Positions 7,368 through 15,110 of a DNA stretch of 16,865 nucleotides are shown piece by piece. The stretch's first letter is position 1. Each line of letters starts with the position of its first letter. The stretch covers positions 1-16,865 of the forward strand of contig JAJZFR010000107.1 in assembly GCA_021805265.1 (NCBI GenBank). Reading direction: 5' to 3'. Source of the stretch: Acidobacteriota bacterium (GTDB taxonomy: Bacteria; Acidobacteriota; Terriglobia; Terriglobales; Acidobacteriaceae). Below the pieces are notes generated by a model. The model ran no database searches. It was not told the DNA's origin and was given only the letters and a program-made list of their open reading frames with translations. The position numbers and the translations under genes were made by a program.

Positions 7368-7988
7368 CTAAACACTGCCTTGAACCTTGTACGCAGGGCT
7401 ATAAGTCGGGTAGCCGCGATCTCTCCAGTTCCAGAACAAAACAGGAGCCAGCGATAACACACCGACTCCGATCCACGTCGAATAGCACGCCGCTGAAGTT
7501 ACAGCCACAACGAAGCTGATATCGACAAGTGAGCACAACAATACTCCAGATACGGACGAGATCGCTCCAAAGATGACGATCATTGCGGATGTTTTAGGGT
7601 ATGCGCTCAGCTTCGATGCGAGTTGAAGGCTCCAGCCTCCCCAGAACAAACCCATTGCTCCCGTCAGTATCGACATGGCCGTGTATCCATCCGACAGGGA
7701 ATACCTCGCTCGAAGAGCCACAATGCTAACCAGCATTAAAATGCCGGCGAAAACAATCAACCGCACGACCGTCTTGCTATTTGACTTGAACCACATCGAA
7801 CGAACGCTCATCCATAGCAGTCCACACAGCGTGGTCAGCATCACGCCCACTGAAATGCCATACGAGATTTTTTGGTACGATTCATTGCACATGCCCTCTG
7901 CAAGCAGGCTCAATGCTGCTCCCACGCACAACATCAGGACTCCGTGGAAGAGTACAAATCGAAGTTGATCCGCATGCTTCTTTTTCAT
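7368..7988 (-). CDS. Unknown integral membrane protein, about six helices
   Basis: The 206-residue product is strongly hydrophobic. Likely helices are near residues 11-31, 43-62, 73-92, 102-124, 133-153 and 156-182, separated by short charged loops (VRSMWFKSNSKTV at 61-73). A basic N-terminus (MKKKHADQLR) and a basic Arg/Tyr-rich tail (NWRDRGYPTYSPAYKVQG) suggest both ends are cytoplasmic. No haem, quinone or transporter motif is seen and I do not recognise the family. The start is well supported: GGAGGG lies 8 nt before ATG 7988. It follows the redox cluster in the same direction after a 177-bp gap without an obvious terminator, so cotranscription is possible. Repeat copy B abuts its 3' end. 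Confidence 0.75.
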   Translation of the reverse strand: MKKKHADQLRFVLFHGVLMLCVGAALSLLAEGMCNESYQKISYGISVGVMLTTLCGLLWMSVRSMWFKSNSKTVVRLIVFAGILMLVSIVALRARYSLSDGYTAMSILTGAMGLFWGGWSLQLASKLSAYPKTSAMIVIFGAISSVSGVLLCSLVDISFVVAVTSAACYSTWIGVGVLSLAPVLFWNWRDRGYPTYSPAYKVQGSV

Positions 7989-8165
7989 TCTCGCTACCCT
8001 CCGAAAACTACGCGCTATCCAATCTCAGTCTGGAGCTTGTTCATCCACAACGAGAAGCCGGAACATCCTGGATAAGGCATGCACACAGCGCACGCTTTAT
8101 AACTTCTGATGAAGCATTGTTATACATATTCACTCACGCTTCAGGACCGCAGATTGGCCATCATA

Positions 8166-9434
8166 TTACTCCACAAGTTGAAGATCGATACGGATTGGCA
8201 CTGAATTCACCATGATTCGGCTATGATCCACAAGATCCTGACTCGTAATCTTGTTGGCAACAAGCAACCGCACAGAATCAACAGGACAGATATACTCAAT
8301 GTTTTCTGCATCTGCAAGCCCTGCACCACTCTCCCTTGCCAGCGTGAAGTGAAGCAGACTGAAACTGGCGCCGGATGGTATCTCGTCAAGCAACGCTTTC
8401 AACTCCGGAGCAATGACCAGGTCCAGGCCCTGGGCGGAACGCTTATAGATGGAGGTCGTGCTTTGTGCATAGGAAAGAGGATTGCGCAATGTAACATGAA
8501 GCGCCACTTGATCGCCATATTGCTCAAACTTCGGCGGAGCATCTGCATCCAGATGCAGCTTTACCTTATCCCTGATCGCCATCGCGTCCAGTTGCTTTTT
8601 AAATCGAAGTTCCTCGCTTTCCACGCTCTCGGATGCAGCGCGCGTCGGGCTTTCTGTGACCGTGGAAGCAACAGGCAGGGAAGGCATCCTGTAGGGCTGA
8701 TGAAGCGACGCAGCGGTGAACGTCTGGCTGGAAACTGCATCTTTGCCATCGCGCAAAGCCCGTGGTACAGATCGCTCAAGAGCCTCCAATGGAAGTGGAT
8801 CCCTCCGATGTAACGCTACCCCAAATGCTTTCCCATTCACATAAATGCCCGATCGATTCAGAATCTCCTGCCTTACTTCTGCATCGTCTGTCTGTACATA
8901 TGCAAATACATCTCGCCAGTCGAAGATGGCTGTAATGACTTCGTGCCCTTCGTAGTCATACGCATTCTCTCTATCTCTGGTGTTATATACAACTTCAACT
9001 CCAATCCCGTTTCCCGGCGCTCTCTGCGAAAACTCTTTCGCCGCAAGCTGAAGTATGGGAACAACCACGTCCTCTAAAGTTTTCGCTGCCCTCTCATTCT
9101 CCGATAGAGAGGACGCACTATAAGCCGCCTTGTACACGCCGGATACTTTGATGATCTCCATGTCGTTGAAATACATGCATTCAATACCATCGCCTTCAGC
9201 ATCGGAGCTTCGACCATGCCTGGAATGGATATAGCCGGCGAATTGAAACGGATACATAAAATGCTGAGCTTGAATTGATTCCTGCAATAACTCCAGTTGA
9301 GGAAGAAATTCTGCTTCATCTGCTTTCAGCCGCGGGTTGAGAATATGATCGGGTCTAACCTGCCCAGGCAACGGCGCCACCAGCATAAGTGCCGAGCAGA
9401 ATGCGATCAGCTTGCGAAATAGAGCCGTTGACAT
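8166..9434 (-). CDS. Unknown secreted protein in the cytochrome cluster
   Basis: The product is 422 residues from ATG 9434, which has GAGG 6 nt upstream; an in-frame GTG at 9446, overlapping the previous stop as GTGA, would add four residues. A signal peptide is clear (MSTALFRKLIAFCSALMLVAPLPGQ). The mature protein has an N-terminal region rich in charged and aromatic residues (FLPQLELLQESIQAQ, YPFQFAGYIHSR), a segment resembling a mixed alpha/beta domain (about 115-205), a Ser/Pro/Thr-rich linker (about 240-275) and a C-terminal beta-rich domain ending VPIRIDLQLVE. There is no CXXCH and no enzyme motif I can name. Its near-overlap with two cytochrome genes suggests it works with them, perhaps as an assembly or docking factor; that is inference. 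It could equally be an unrelated lineage-specific exported protein. Confidence 0.75.
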   Translation of the reverse strand: MSTALFRKLIAFCSALMLVAPLPGQVRPDHILNPRLKADEAEFLPQLELLQESIQAQHFMYPFQFAGYIHSRHGRSSDAEGDGIECMYFNDMEIIKVSGVYKAAYSASSLSENERAAKTLEDVVVPILQLAAKEFSQRAPGNGIGVEVVYNTRDRENAYDYEGHEVITAIFDWRDVFAYVQTDDAEVRQEILNRSGIYVNGKAFGVALHRRDPLPLEALERSVPRALRDGKDAVSSQTFTAASLHQPYRMPSLPVASTVTESPTRAASESVESEELRFKKQLDAMAIRDKVKLHLDADAPPKFEQYGDQVALHVTLRNPLSYAQSTTSIYKRSAQGLDLVIAPELKALLDEIPSGASFSLLHFTLARESGAGLADAENIEYICPVDSVRLLVANKITSQDLVDHSRIMVNSVPIRIDLQLVE

Positions 9435-9442
9435 GCCATGCC

Positions 9443-10006
9443 TCACTGCTTGCGATTTCCAGCTACACGGGTTCCGCTGCCTCTTCGTTCTGGATATGGT
9501 GGCGTAGCGATCACGCGAATATACGCCAGCAGATTGTGAATATCATTTCTGCTGAGCGTCCCTCCATAAGGCGGCATCATCGCAGATTCACCAACGCCGT
9601 CGCCGCCTTCTGCAATTATCTTTTCGATCTCTTTGTCTGCCATCTTATTCAGCTTTGCTCCATCGTTCATCAAAGACGGCGTGGGTGTAACATTGCTTCG
9701 ATTCGACGGTCCCGCTGGCGTCGAGTCTGCATGACACCATACGCACTGCTGATAAAAAATACGTTTCCCCTGCGCCTGCTCATAATTCAGAGCCAACACA
9801 TGCGTAGAATCACTCCAGTCTGGCTCCTGGCCATACGATCCATACGACACATACTCCATCGACTCCCGGTGCGCAATCGGATAGGCCACCATCCCTTGCC
9901 CCTGCGTCCAACACCAGCAAACCCGACTAGCGCTCGTGTTTTTTGCAGCGAATGTCAGCACAAGACTTCCGATCAAAACAGATAGGTAGATCGCTGGAAT
10001 TTTCAC
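9443..10006 (-). CDS. Secreted monohaem c-type cytochrome
   Basis: The 187-residue product starts at GTG 10006, with GGAGG 6 nt upstream, and overlaps the hexahaem gene stop as GTGA. The signal peptide is residues 1 to about 26 (IYLSVLIGSLVLTFAAKNTSAS). One haem site, CVWCH, lies near residue 88 after the usual helix 'QAQGKRIFYQQ'. The likely distal ligand is Met in SAMMPPYGGTLS, followed by NDIHNLLAYIR, the standard C-terminal helix of class I cytochromes c. The region between signal peptide and haem domain is unusual: it begins VCWCW and is rich in Tyr, Ser and Gly (YVSYGSYGQEPDW). The protein is a probable soluble electron carrier in the periplasm working with the hexahaem protein. Confidence 0.88.
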   Translation of the reverse strand: MKIPAIYLSVLIGSLVLTFAAKNTSASRVCWCWTQGQGMVAYPIAHRESMEYVSYGSYGQEPDWSDSTHVLALNYEQAQGKRIFYQQCVWCHADSTPAGPSNRSNVTPTPSLMNDGAKLNKMADKEIEKIIAEGGDGVGESAMMPPYGGTLSRNDIHNLLAYIRVIATPPYPERRGSGTRVAGNRKQ

Positions 10007-11919
10007 TGCTGACCTCCTGCGGTATTCGCTGTGCTGTCCGGTGTTTGTTTCAAGGAAGACAAGTACGCAGCGATATTTCGAATATCATCCTCACTAAATT
10101 TCTGTTTCGGTTCAATTGCGCCAGGAACAAGAGCCTGCGGATCACGCAACCAGGCTTCAATCCAGCCAGGCGTAAGCCAATTTCCGGCATTGTTTAAACT
10201 TGGACCGACATATCCTCCAGTTGAACCGATCGTGTGACAAGATTGACATTTATACTTTTCTGCGAAGAGTCGTCGGCCTTGCTCGATTCGGTCGGGCGTT
10301 GCGTTGGCCATATCTCCGCTAACATCCGATACATTTGAACTTTTCAGATTCTGCAATATATAGTCTGCAATCACAGTGGCATCCTGCGGCGGCATATTGA
10401 ATTCCGGCATGCGAACCGTTAATGTCGGGCGGAGAGTTTGTGGTTTCATCAGAAACTGAATCAGCCATTCGCGCTGAGCACGACTCCCCTCGTAGGAGAG
10501 ATCCGGTGCAAGGGTGCCACCGTGGCCACGGAAAGAATGGCAATCCGAACACTTATAGCGATCGTACATTTCACGAAATGCGCCTGTGGGTTGAAACTCG
10601 CTCTCTCTGTTGGGGACAACCACCGATTCCCCCTTGGTTTTGTTTGGCGGAGGACCAACCATGCTCAGAAGCGCGGTTGTCACATCTTCAACGTCAGACT
10701 TGCTCATCGGAAATGCTGGCATATGCGTGGCAGGCGTAACGGAAGCAGGATTTGTGATCTTCGCTTCGATGTTTGCAATCATGAATCGTGGAATTTGCGA
10801 CACCATCACATCAATCTGATCGTCGGGTCGATGCTGGAAGTGCACCGGAAGGCCCGTACTGTGTTGAATATTCGATACGACTTCTGTAGGCAGTGGAGCC
10901 ATCCCAAGATACGAGAGATCAGGTCCGAAATGCTCTCGCGATGTTACTCCTGTGATTACATGGCACTCAGAGCATCCTTTGCTCACGAAAAGATTCTTCC
11001 CAAGATCAATCTCGCTCTGGGTAGGAGAACCCAGCGCAGGAACGTCCTTGAGCAGATCGGGGTCGGTCAGGCGTTTCATGATGTACTGTGTGACGACATA
11101 AATATCCTTATCCGACCACTGGAAGCGCGGCATACGCGTGTGTGCCAGATATCCTTGCGGGTTTTGCAGCCACGCTATCAGCCACTCCTGCTTCACCTTA
11201 CTCCCGACCTTAGTCAGTTCCGGGCCAATGTCTCCTCCGATCAACGTCGACTCGCCGCCTCGATCAACGGACAGTGCATGACAAGTCACACAAAACATCT
11301 GATTGAAGCGAATCTCACCCTGGTCCGCCGCGTCCCCATTTTTGGCCACTTGTGCCACCACACGCTGATTCAGCGAATAGTGCTTGAGTGGCGTAGCCTG
11401 CTGAACGCTAAGATAAGCGGAGATTGCACGCAGCTCAAGGTCACTGAGCTTGAAGCTCGGCATTTTGGGATTGGTCGCAACTCCGTCGATCAGAACATTT
11501 CCATCGGAGTCTGTAACGGTACGCGGCTCTTTCAACCATTTATATATCCACTCTCGACTAACCTTCGTTCCAATGCTGCTGAGATCAGGACCGAGCATGA
11601 CCGGTCGCTGAATATCCTGAAGCGTATGACAGCCAATACAGTTATAGCGCTCGATCAACTTTCTTCCATGATTCAGCCGCGGCGTTTGCGCCAACTCTTC
11701 ACGATGACAGGCGCCGCAACTCGACTGTACGTACTCGGCTGGAAGAATCGGCTCTTTCCACGCATACCGCTTCGACACGTAACCATACCGAACCTTCTCA
11801 TACAAACTGGATATATTGGTTTTCGTATTCAGGTAAATAAACGCAACGACGAACGCCGCTATAACAGCAAATAGATAGGCACTTTTTCTGATCGCTCGAC
11901 GATGTTGATGCAATGACAT
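10003..11919 (-). CDS. Membrane-anchored hexahaem cytochrome of tandem class-I domains
   Basis: The 638-residue product has an N-terminal helix at about 13-30 (SAYLFAVIAAFVVAFIYL) without a good cleavage site, so it is probably anchored in the inner membrane facing the periplasm. Six CXXCH sites start at residues 68, 94, 210, 316, 457 and 558. The last five head repeated cytochrome domains of the same plan: CXXCH, GPDLS or similar, WL..WL..P, then MPxF followed by S-D-x-D and a helix. Distal Met candidates are M153, M263, M400 and M504. The fifth domain has IEPKQKF where MPxF is expected, so its axial ligand is unclear. Domain three carries a ~45-residue insert (340-385). The first haem (68-72) has no domain of its own. 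SD AGGAG precedes ATG 11919. The next cytochrome gene overlaps its stop. Confidence 0.9.
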   Translation of the reverse strand: MSLHQHRRAIRKSAYLFAVIAAFVVAFIYLNTKTNISSLYEKVRYGYVSKRYAWKEPILPAEYVQSSCGACHREELAQTPRLNHGRKLIERYNCIGCHTLQDIQRPVMLGPDLSSIGTKVSREWIYKWLKEPRTVTDSDGNVLIDGVATNPKMPSFKLSDLELRAISAYLSVQQATPLKHYSLNQRVVAQVAKNGDAADQGEIRFNQMFCVTCHALSVDRGGESTLIGGDIGPELTKVGSKVKQEWLIAWLQNPQGYLAHTRMPRFQWSDKDIYVVTQYIMKRLTDPDLLKDVPALGSPTQSEIDLGKNLFVSKGCSECHVITGVTSREHFGPDLSYLGMAPLPTEVVSNIQHSTGLPVHFQHRPDDQIDVMVSQIPRFMIANIEAKITNPASVTPATHMPAFPMSKSDVEDVTTALLSMVGPPPNKTKGESVVVPNRESEFQPTGAFREMYDRYKCSDCHSFRGHGGTLAPDLSYEGSRAQREWLIQFLMKPQTLRPTLTVRMPEFNMPPQDATVIADYILQNLKSSNVSDVSGDMANATPDRIEQGRRLFAEKYKCQSCHTIGSTGGYVGPSLNNAGNWLTPGWIEAWLRDPQALVPGAIEPKQKFSEDDIRNIAAYLSSLKQTPDSTANTAGGQQ

Positions 11920-11980
11920 GCATTCTCCTGAATGTGATACGCCCGACGACCTCTGAACATCGTCTCTCGCTTTACATGAA

Positions 11981-12008
11981 GCCGGAGTTTGATTTCACCC
12001 ACTCCGGC
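11981..12008. other. Intergenic hairpin between cupredoxin and hexahaem genes
   Basis: GCCGGAGT at 11981-11988 pairs perfectly with ACTCCGGC at 12001-12008 around a 12-nt loop. No T-run follows in the minus-strand direction, so it is not a classical terminator. It could be an RNA-processing or attenuating structure that sets the ratio of the two products. Confidence 0.4.
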
Positions 12009-12108
12009 CCATGCGCTCGATTCGTCTCGTAACGGCATTGAGTCGATCGATATTCTGACTTACGTGCAAATCAGTCGTTGTTATCGCGTTCCGCTTTTCT
12101 CGCGGGAT

Positions 12109-12720
12109 TTATCTTTTGACAACCAGGCTGACGTTCGCAGCAGTAGCCCCGACTGTAACTGCCTGAGAGATTGGCTTCGCTTCCTCGCTCCACGTCTTCA
12201 GCGTGTACTGACCCGCAGGCACATTCTTGATGTCGAACGCGCCTTCTTTGTCGGTCAAAGCAAAATATGGCGTAGGAACAACGATGATGTATCCGGACAT
12301 CTCCGGGTGCACGTTGCAAAGCAACGGAACATCTCCCAGATCATTGAACGTAAATGGCTTGGATTGCCCCTGTGGCCAAGTCCCCATGTTATGTGCAAGT
12401 TTGCGATTGCGATTAATCGCCGGCCAGTACACGTTGTGACCTACAGCATCCTCATTCTTGAAGTCGACCGTCGTTCCCTTCAGAACAATCATTACGTGTG
12501 GTGCAAACGCAAGATGCACCTGATCCATAGTCTGGTGCTGAGTCGGAGGCTGAAAGGTTTTTCCCGGAATCACGTCAACGTATACAGCTATGTTTTCTGG
12601 CGAACGCAAGCCCTGGGCCGTCACTTTACCTTTTATCTCTCCTGCCCAACCACACGATGCTGAAGCGGCCAGTGCAAGTAAGCACATGAGTGAAAGAAAT
12701 GTATTTCGCGAAATAGACAT
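12109..12720 (-). CDS. Secreted cupredoxin (type-1 blue-copper-like) with C-terminal beta-sandwich
   Basis: The 203-residue product has a signal peptide (residues 1-26, LMCLLALAASASCGWA) and starts at ATG 12720 with AGGAG upstream. A plastocyanin-like domain covers about 27-148. All four type-1 copper ligands can be placed: His95 in VGHNVYW, then Cys135, His138 and Met141 in LLCNVHPEM, after a typical VxFKNED strand. From about 150 a short carboxypeptidase-regulatory-like section follows (ALTDKEGAFDIKNVPAGQYTLKTW). Such proteins are often annotated as 'methylamine utilization protein', though no methylamine genes are near. A small copper electron carrier between a porin-cytochrome and periplasmic cytochromes would parallel rusticyanin in iron oxidisers; this is inference from context. 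The gap to the upstream gene stop is 57 bp, consistent with one operon. Confidence 0.88.
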   Translation of the reverse strand: MSISRNTFLSLMCLLALAASASCGWAGEIKGKVTAQGLRSPENIAVYVDVIPGKTFQPPTQHQTMDQVHLAFAPHVMIVLKGTTVDFKNEDAVGHNVYWPAINRNRKLAHNMGTWPQGQSKPFTFNDLGDVPLLCNVHPEMSGYIIVVPTPYFALTDKEGAFDIKNVPAGQYTLKTWSEEAKPISQAVTVGATAANVSLVVKR

Positions 12721-12777
12721 ATTGTTCTCCTGGGAAGTGATTTGGTTGTGCGGGGAAGTCTCCAGTTTCCTTACTCA

Positions 12778-14295
12778 CTAGAAAGCGAAGTCGATCCCGG
12801 ATTGAAGTTTGTTGGCACGAAAGTAATTGCCCGTTCCTGGTATTGGCTGTTGGTAGCTATGAGAATATTCCGTCTCAATCTTGATGTTCGGTCTCACTAG
12901 AATCTGCAGCCCTGGGCTATAGATATTTCTTGTGTCCCAGCGTGACAATCCATTCATCCGGTCTGTCGGAGAATTAACTCCGTCATAGCGCATCAGACCT
13001 ATAAGCCACGGATAAAACCAGTATTCCGCTTCGATGAAACCACCAGAGAATGTAACCGGGGTCGCTGAGACCAATGCTGTACTGTTTGCATTGAGCGCCT
13101 TGTTCGAATCGTATCCATGTTCCATCAGGCCCCAGAGTTCGAAGTCACTTCGAAATCGATAATCAAAAGCACCACCGGCTCGATAGAACGGCTCTTTGAT
13201 CGTTTGTAGCTTCGGGTAAAGAGTACCCCCTTGATTCAACTCATTTTTTCCGAAGTATCCAAAGGCGTTGAATTTGATCCATGTGTGATCATGAATTCCA
13301 GTTGGACCCGCTGCCTGAATCTGCTTCCGTACCGCGCGATCTCGTTCAAGATTGAAGCCTTGCCAAAGATTGATGTACACATCCTTCGCGTTGCGGCCCG
13401 CAAGCGGAGCAGCCGTTCCATAATCCGAATTTGTTCCATCCAGCAGAGCAACTGACCACCACGTATAACCCCCGTGTGGAGTTCCACCCAATTCCACTCC
13501 ACGCTGCGGAGCTGAAAACACAAACTGGTTGTTCGTTGTTCCTGCAAGCGGCCCTTTTCCCGTTGGATTCACTACCGCCGTTTCGTCGTAGATCGCGTAG
13601 TCACTCAAGTTGATCGTGCGTGCCTGTGTAAATGGAAGGTCGATTTCGAACTGACCATAGCGTATATTCAAGTCATTTTTCGGGACGTGCAGGTAATATC
13701 CGATAAAGTTGTTTGCCTTGATATATGCATCTCCCAGGCCACCATTTGCCCCTGAGCCAGCCGTTGCAAGATCATCATCGATCCAGAATTCAAGCGAGGG
13801 GCCGAGACTGCTTGCGGCAATGATAGTAAAAGTATTTGGCTGAAATAAATCTGTTTGCGGAAGATAGCCATCTACATTTGTTACAGCAGCCGGCTGTGGA
13901 CTGTTATAGATAAAGTGCCCCGAGTATCGAAATGCGATCGGCAGGATGGGTAGCTCTCCTGGATATATCGAGTGGGGAAATGCTTCTTTTTGTGCTTGTG
14001 CTCCAAGCATGAGAGGCGGTTCTTTCAGAAAGTCTGCATCATCTTTAGGGAATTTAAATCCATTGATCTTGAAGGCTATGCCAAAGTCGTTTAATTCTGG
14101 CCAGTTGTTGTGACAAGTCGAACATGCGGTGTGATATTTGCGTGCGAACGCAGGGATCGCTTTAGCTTCCGGCGAAACAAAAAATGCCAGAACCAACGCC
14201 ATCAACAGTGTTAAGCCGACTGCGTGAGTTTGCTTCGAATTGCTGTTTCCACGTGCACTCACAGTCACCTTCGAAACATTTTTCTTGAGCGACAT
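12778..14295 (-). CDS. Outer-membrane porin-cytochrome fusion, Cyc2-like (monohaem plus beta-barrel)
   Basis: The product is 505 residues from ATG 14295, preferred because GGAAG lies 5 nt upstream; an ATG at 14310 lacks a ribosome site. The signal peptide ends near PEAKA (about residue 46). Immediately after comes a single haem site, CSTCH, inside FARKYHTACSTCHNNWPEL and then FGIAFKINGF. This 'FAR-x-CxxCH-x-x-PEL-x-x-FG-x-x-FK-x-NG' pattern matches the N-terminus of Cyc2-type fused cytochrome-porins. The remaining ~400 residues are rich in alternating aromatic and polar strands (FIYNSPQP, GYYLHVPKNDLNIRYGQFEI, FNAFGYFGKNEL, EAEYWFYPWLIGLMRYDGV) and end in a Phe (SGIDFAF), the usual signal for outer-membrane barrel insertion. 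It may pass electrons across the outer membrane. Many uncharacterised proteins share this architecture, so an iron-oxidase role is not established. Confidence 0.82.
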   Translation of the reverse strand: MSLKKNVSKVTVSARGNSNSKQTHAVGLTLLMALVLAFFVSPEAKAIPAFARKYHTACSTCHNNWPELNDFGIAFKINGFKFPKDDADFLKEPPLMLGAQAQKEAFPHSIYPGELPILPIAFRYSGHFIYNSPQPAAVTNVDGYLPQTDLFQPNTFTIIAASSLGPSLEFWIDDDLATAGSGANGGLGDAYIKANNFIGYYLHVPKNDLNIRYGQFEIDLPFTQARTINLSDYAIYDETAVVNPTGKGPLAGTTNNQFVFSAPQRGVELGGTPHGGYTWWSVALLDGTNSDYGTAAPLAGRNAKDVYINLWQGFNLERDRAVRKQIQAAGPTGIHDHTWIKFNAFGYFGKNELNQGGTLYPKLQTIKEPFYRAGGAFDYRFRSDFELWGLMEHGYDSNKALNANSTALVSATPVTFSGGFIEAEYWFYPWLIGLMRYDGVNSPTDRMNGLSRWDTRNIYSPGLQILVRPNIKIETEYSHSYQQPIPGTGNYFRANKLQSGIDFAF

Positions 14296-14366
14296 AAGTT
14301 CTTCCGTCATGGCGAAATACTAAGCATTCGACTTCCCTCCAGGATGTGTTCCACAACACTCGTCGA

Positions 14367-14382
14367 TGTGATGTTGATCACA
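14367..14382. promoter_or_regulatory. CRP-type palindrome upstream of the porin-cytochrome gene
   Basis: On the minus strand the site reads TGTGATCAACATCACA, an exact TGTGA-N6-TCACA match with six-base perfect half-sites (TGTGAT/ATCACA). It ends 72 bp before the ATG at 14295, a typical activator distance. A Crp/Fnr-family regulator is the obvious candidate; none is encoded here. Confidence 0.6.
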
Positions 14383-14404
14383 ATATGCGGTTTCCACTCT
14401 CGTC

Positions 14405-14515
14405 AGTCGTGTTTCATCGATACCTCGGTGGCTTCGTCGCGGTTCGTCAACCCCGCTTTGATCGCGGGTCTGATATGGGCGGCTTCAGGCTTTCGTTTAT
14501 TGATGAAACACGCTC
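14405..14515 (-). repeat. Dispersed palindromic repeat, copy C (111 bp, opposite to copy A)
   Basis: The copy runs from AGTCGTGTTTCAT (degenerate end, outer three bases changed) to ATGAAACACGCTC. Length equals copy A and 100 of 111 positions match in reverse orientation. The central CCCGC-tttgatc-GCGGG hairpin is kept. Its intact end joins directly to the transposase remnant that starts at 14516. Short open frames across this repeat (FHRYLGGFVAV and onward) are products of the repeat and not genes. Confidence 0.85.
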
Positions 14516-15043
14516 TCAGCGAAGCCGTTCTTGAACTCCGCTATCGCCGCATCCGAGTCCTTGCTTCTGCTGCAAAACAGAAAATGCATCCGACGCTGAT
14601 GCTCAATCTCTTCATGCCACCGAGCGCTTTCCTCCAAAAACAGAGAGCCGTTTGATTGGTGGCTGGTCGCCGATCTACCCATTAAGATCCGGCACAGATG
14701 CCGTTGAGAAGTTGAAGTCGTCTGCGCTGCGCTGGAAGATCGAGATCTTCCATAAGATATTGAAGTCTGGCTGCAAAGCAGAAGATGGAAAGTTACGCAG
14801 CGCCGAACGGCTCGTCAGTTTCATCGCGATCTTCTGCCTGCTCCGTTGGTGAGTCTTCTGAATGACGATGCTGAATCGGACCAGACCAGACGCTCCGCTC
14901 CAAATGGAGTTCACGCCCACGGAGCTTGACTTACGGGATCAGTTGATCGGCGAGACACGCGCTTCCGATTCCATGGCAATCCCGCCCGCCTCGCCGATAT
15001 CCAACTCGACTTCACCTGAGAAACGCAACTTGTGGGTAATTGG
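14516..15043 (+). pseudogene. Degenerate IS4/Tn5-type transposase (C-terminal part)
   Basis: Three frames together give a recognisable C-terminal half of an IS4-family (Tn5/IS50-like) transposase. First AVLELRYRRIRVLASAAKQK at about 14519-14580; then, after shifts, EPFDWWLVADLPI (about 14646-14684); then ALRWKIEIFHKILKSGCKAE and ERLVSFIAIFCLLRW (about 14727-14849), the family's catalytic-Glu helix region (W-x-IE-x-FHK-x-LKSGC). Remains of LNRTRPDAPLQMEFTPTELD and GN-x-ARLADIQL follow to about 15040 with stops. At least two frameshifts and internal stops make it dead. The N-terminal half, with the first catalytic residues, is absent, replaced by repeat copy C. A homopolymer T7G9 lies just beyond at 15074-15089. 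Confidence 0.8.
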
Positions 15044-15110
15044 AAGAATCACCACACGATTACTTTGCATGCATTTTTTTGGGGGGGGGCGACAGCAGGC
15101 TGGATTGATC

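Noticed and set aside
10438..11874. 478-codon plus-strand open frame opposite the hexahaem gene
   Set aside because: Its translation has no domain, while the minus strand carries six CXXCH sites, a good ribosome site and coupling to the next gene.
5423..14295. A classical MtrCAB-type conduit
   Set aside because: No MtrB-like barrel or outer-surface MtrC/OmcA-type decahaem protein is encoded; the barrel present is a fused monohaem type.
14346..14534. 62-codon plus-strand frame across copy C
   Set aside because: Same repeat-derived peptide, no ribosome site, and it runs into the transposase remnant.
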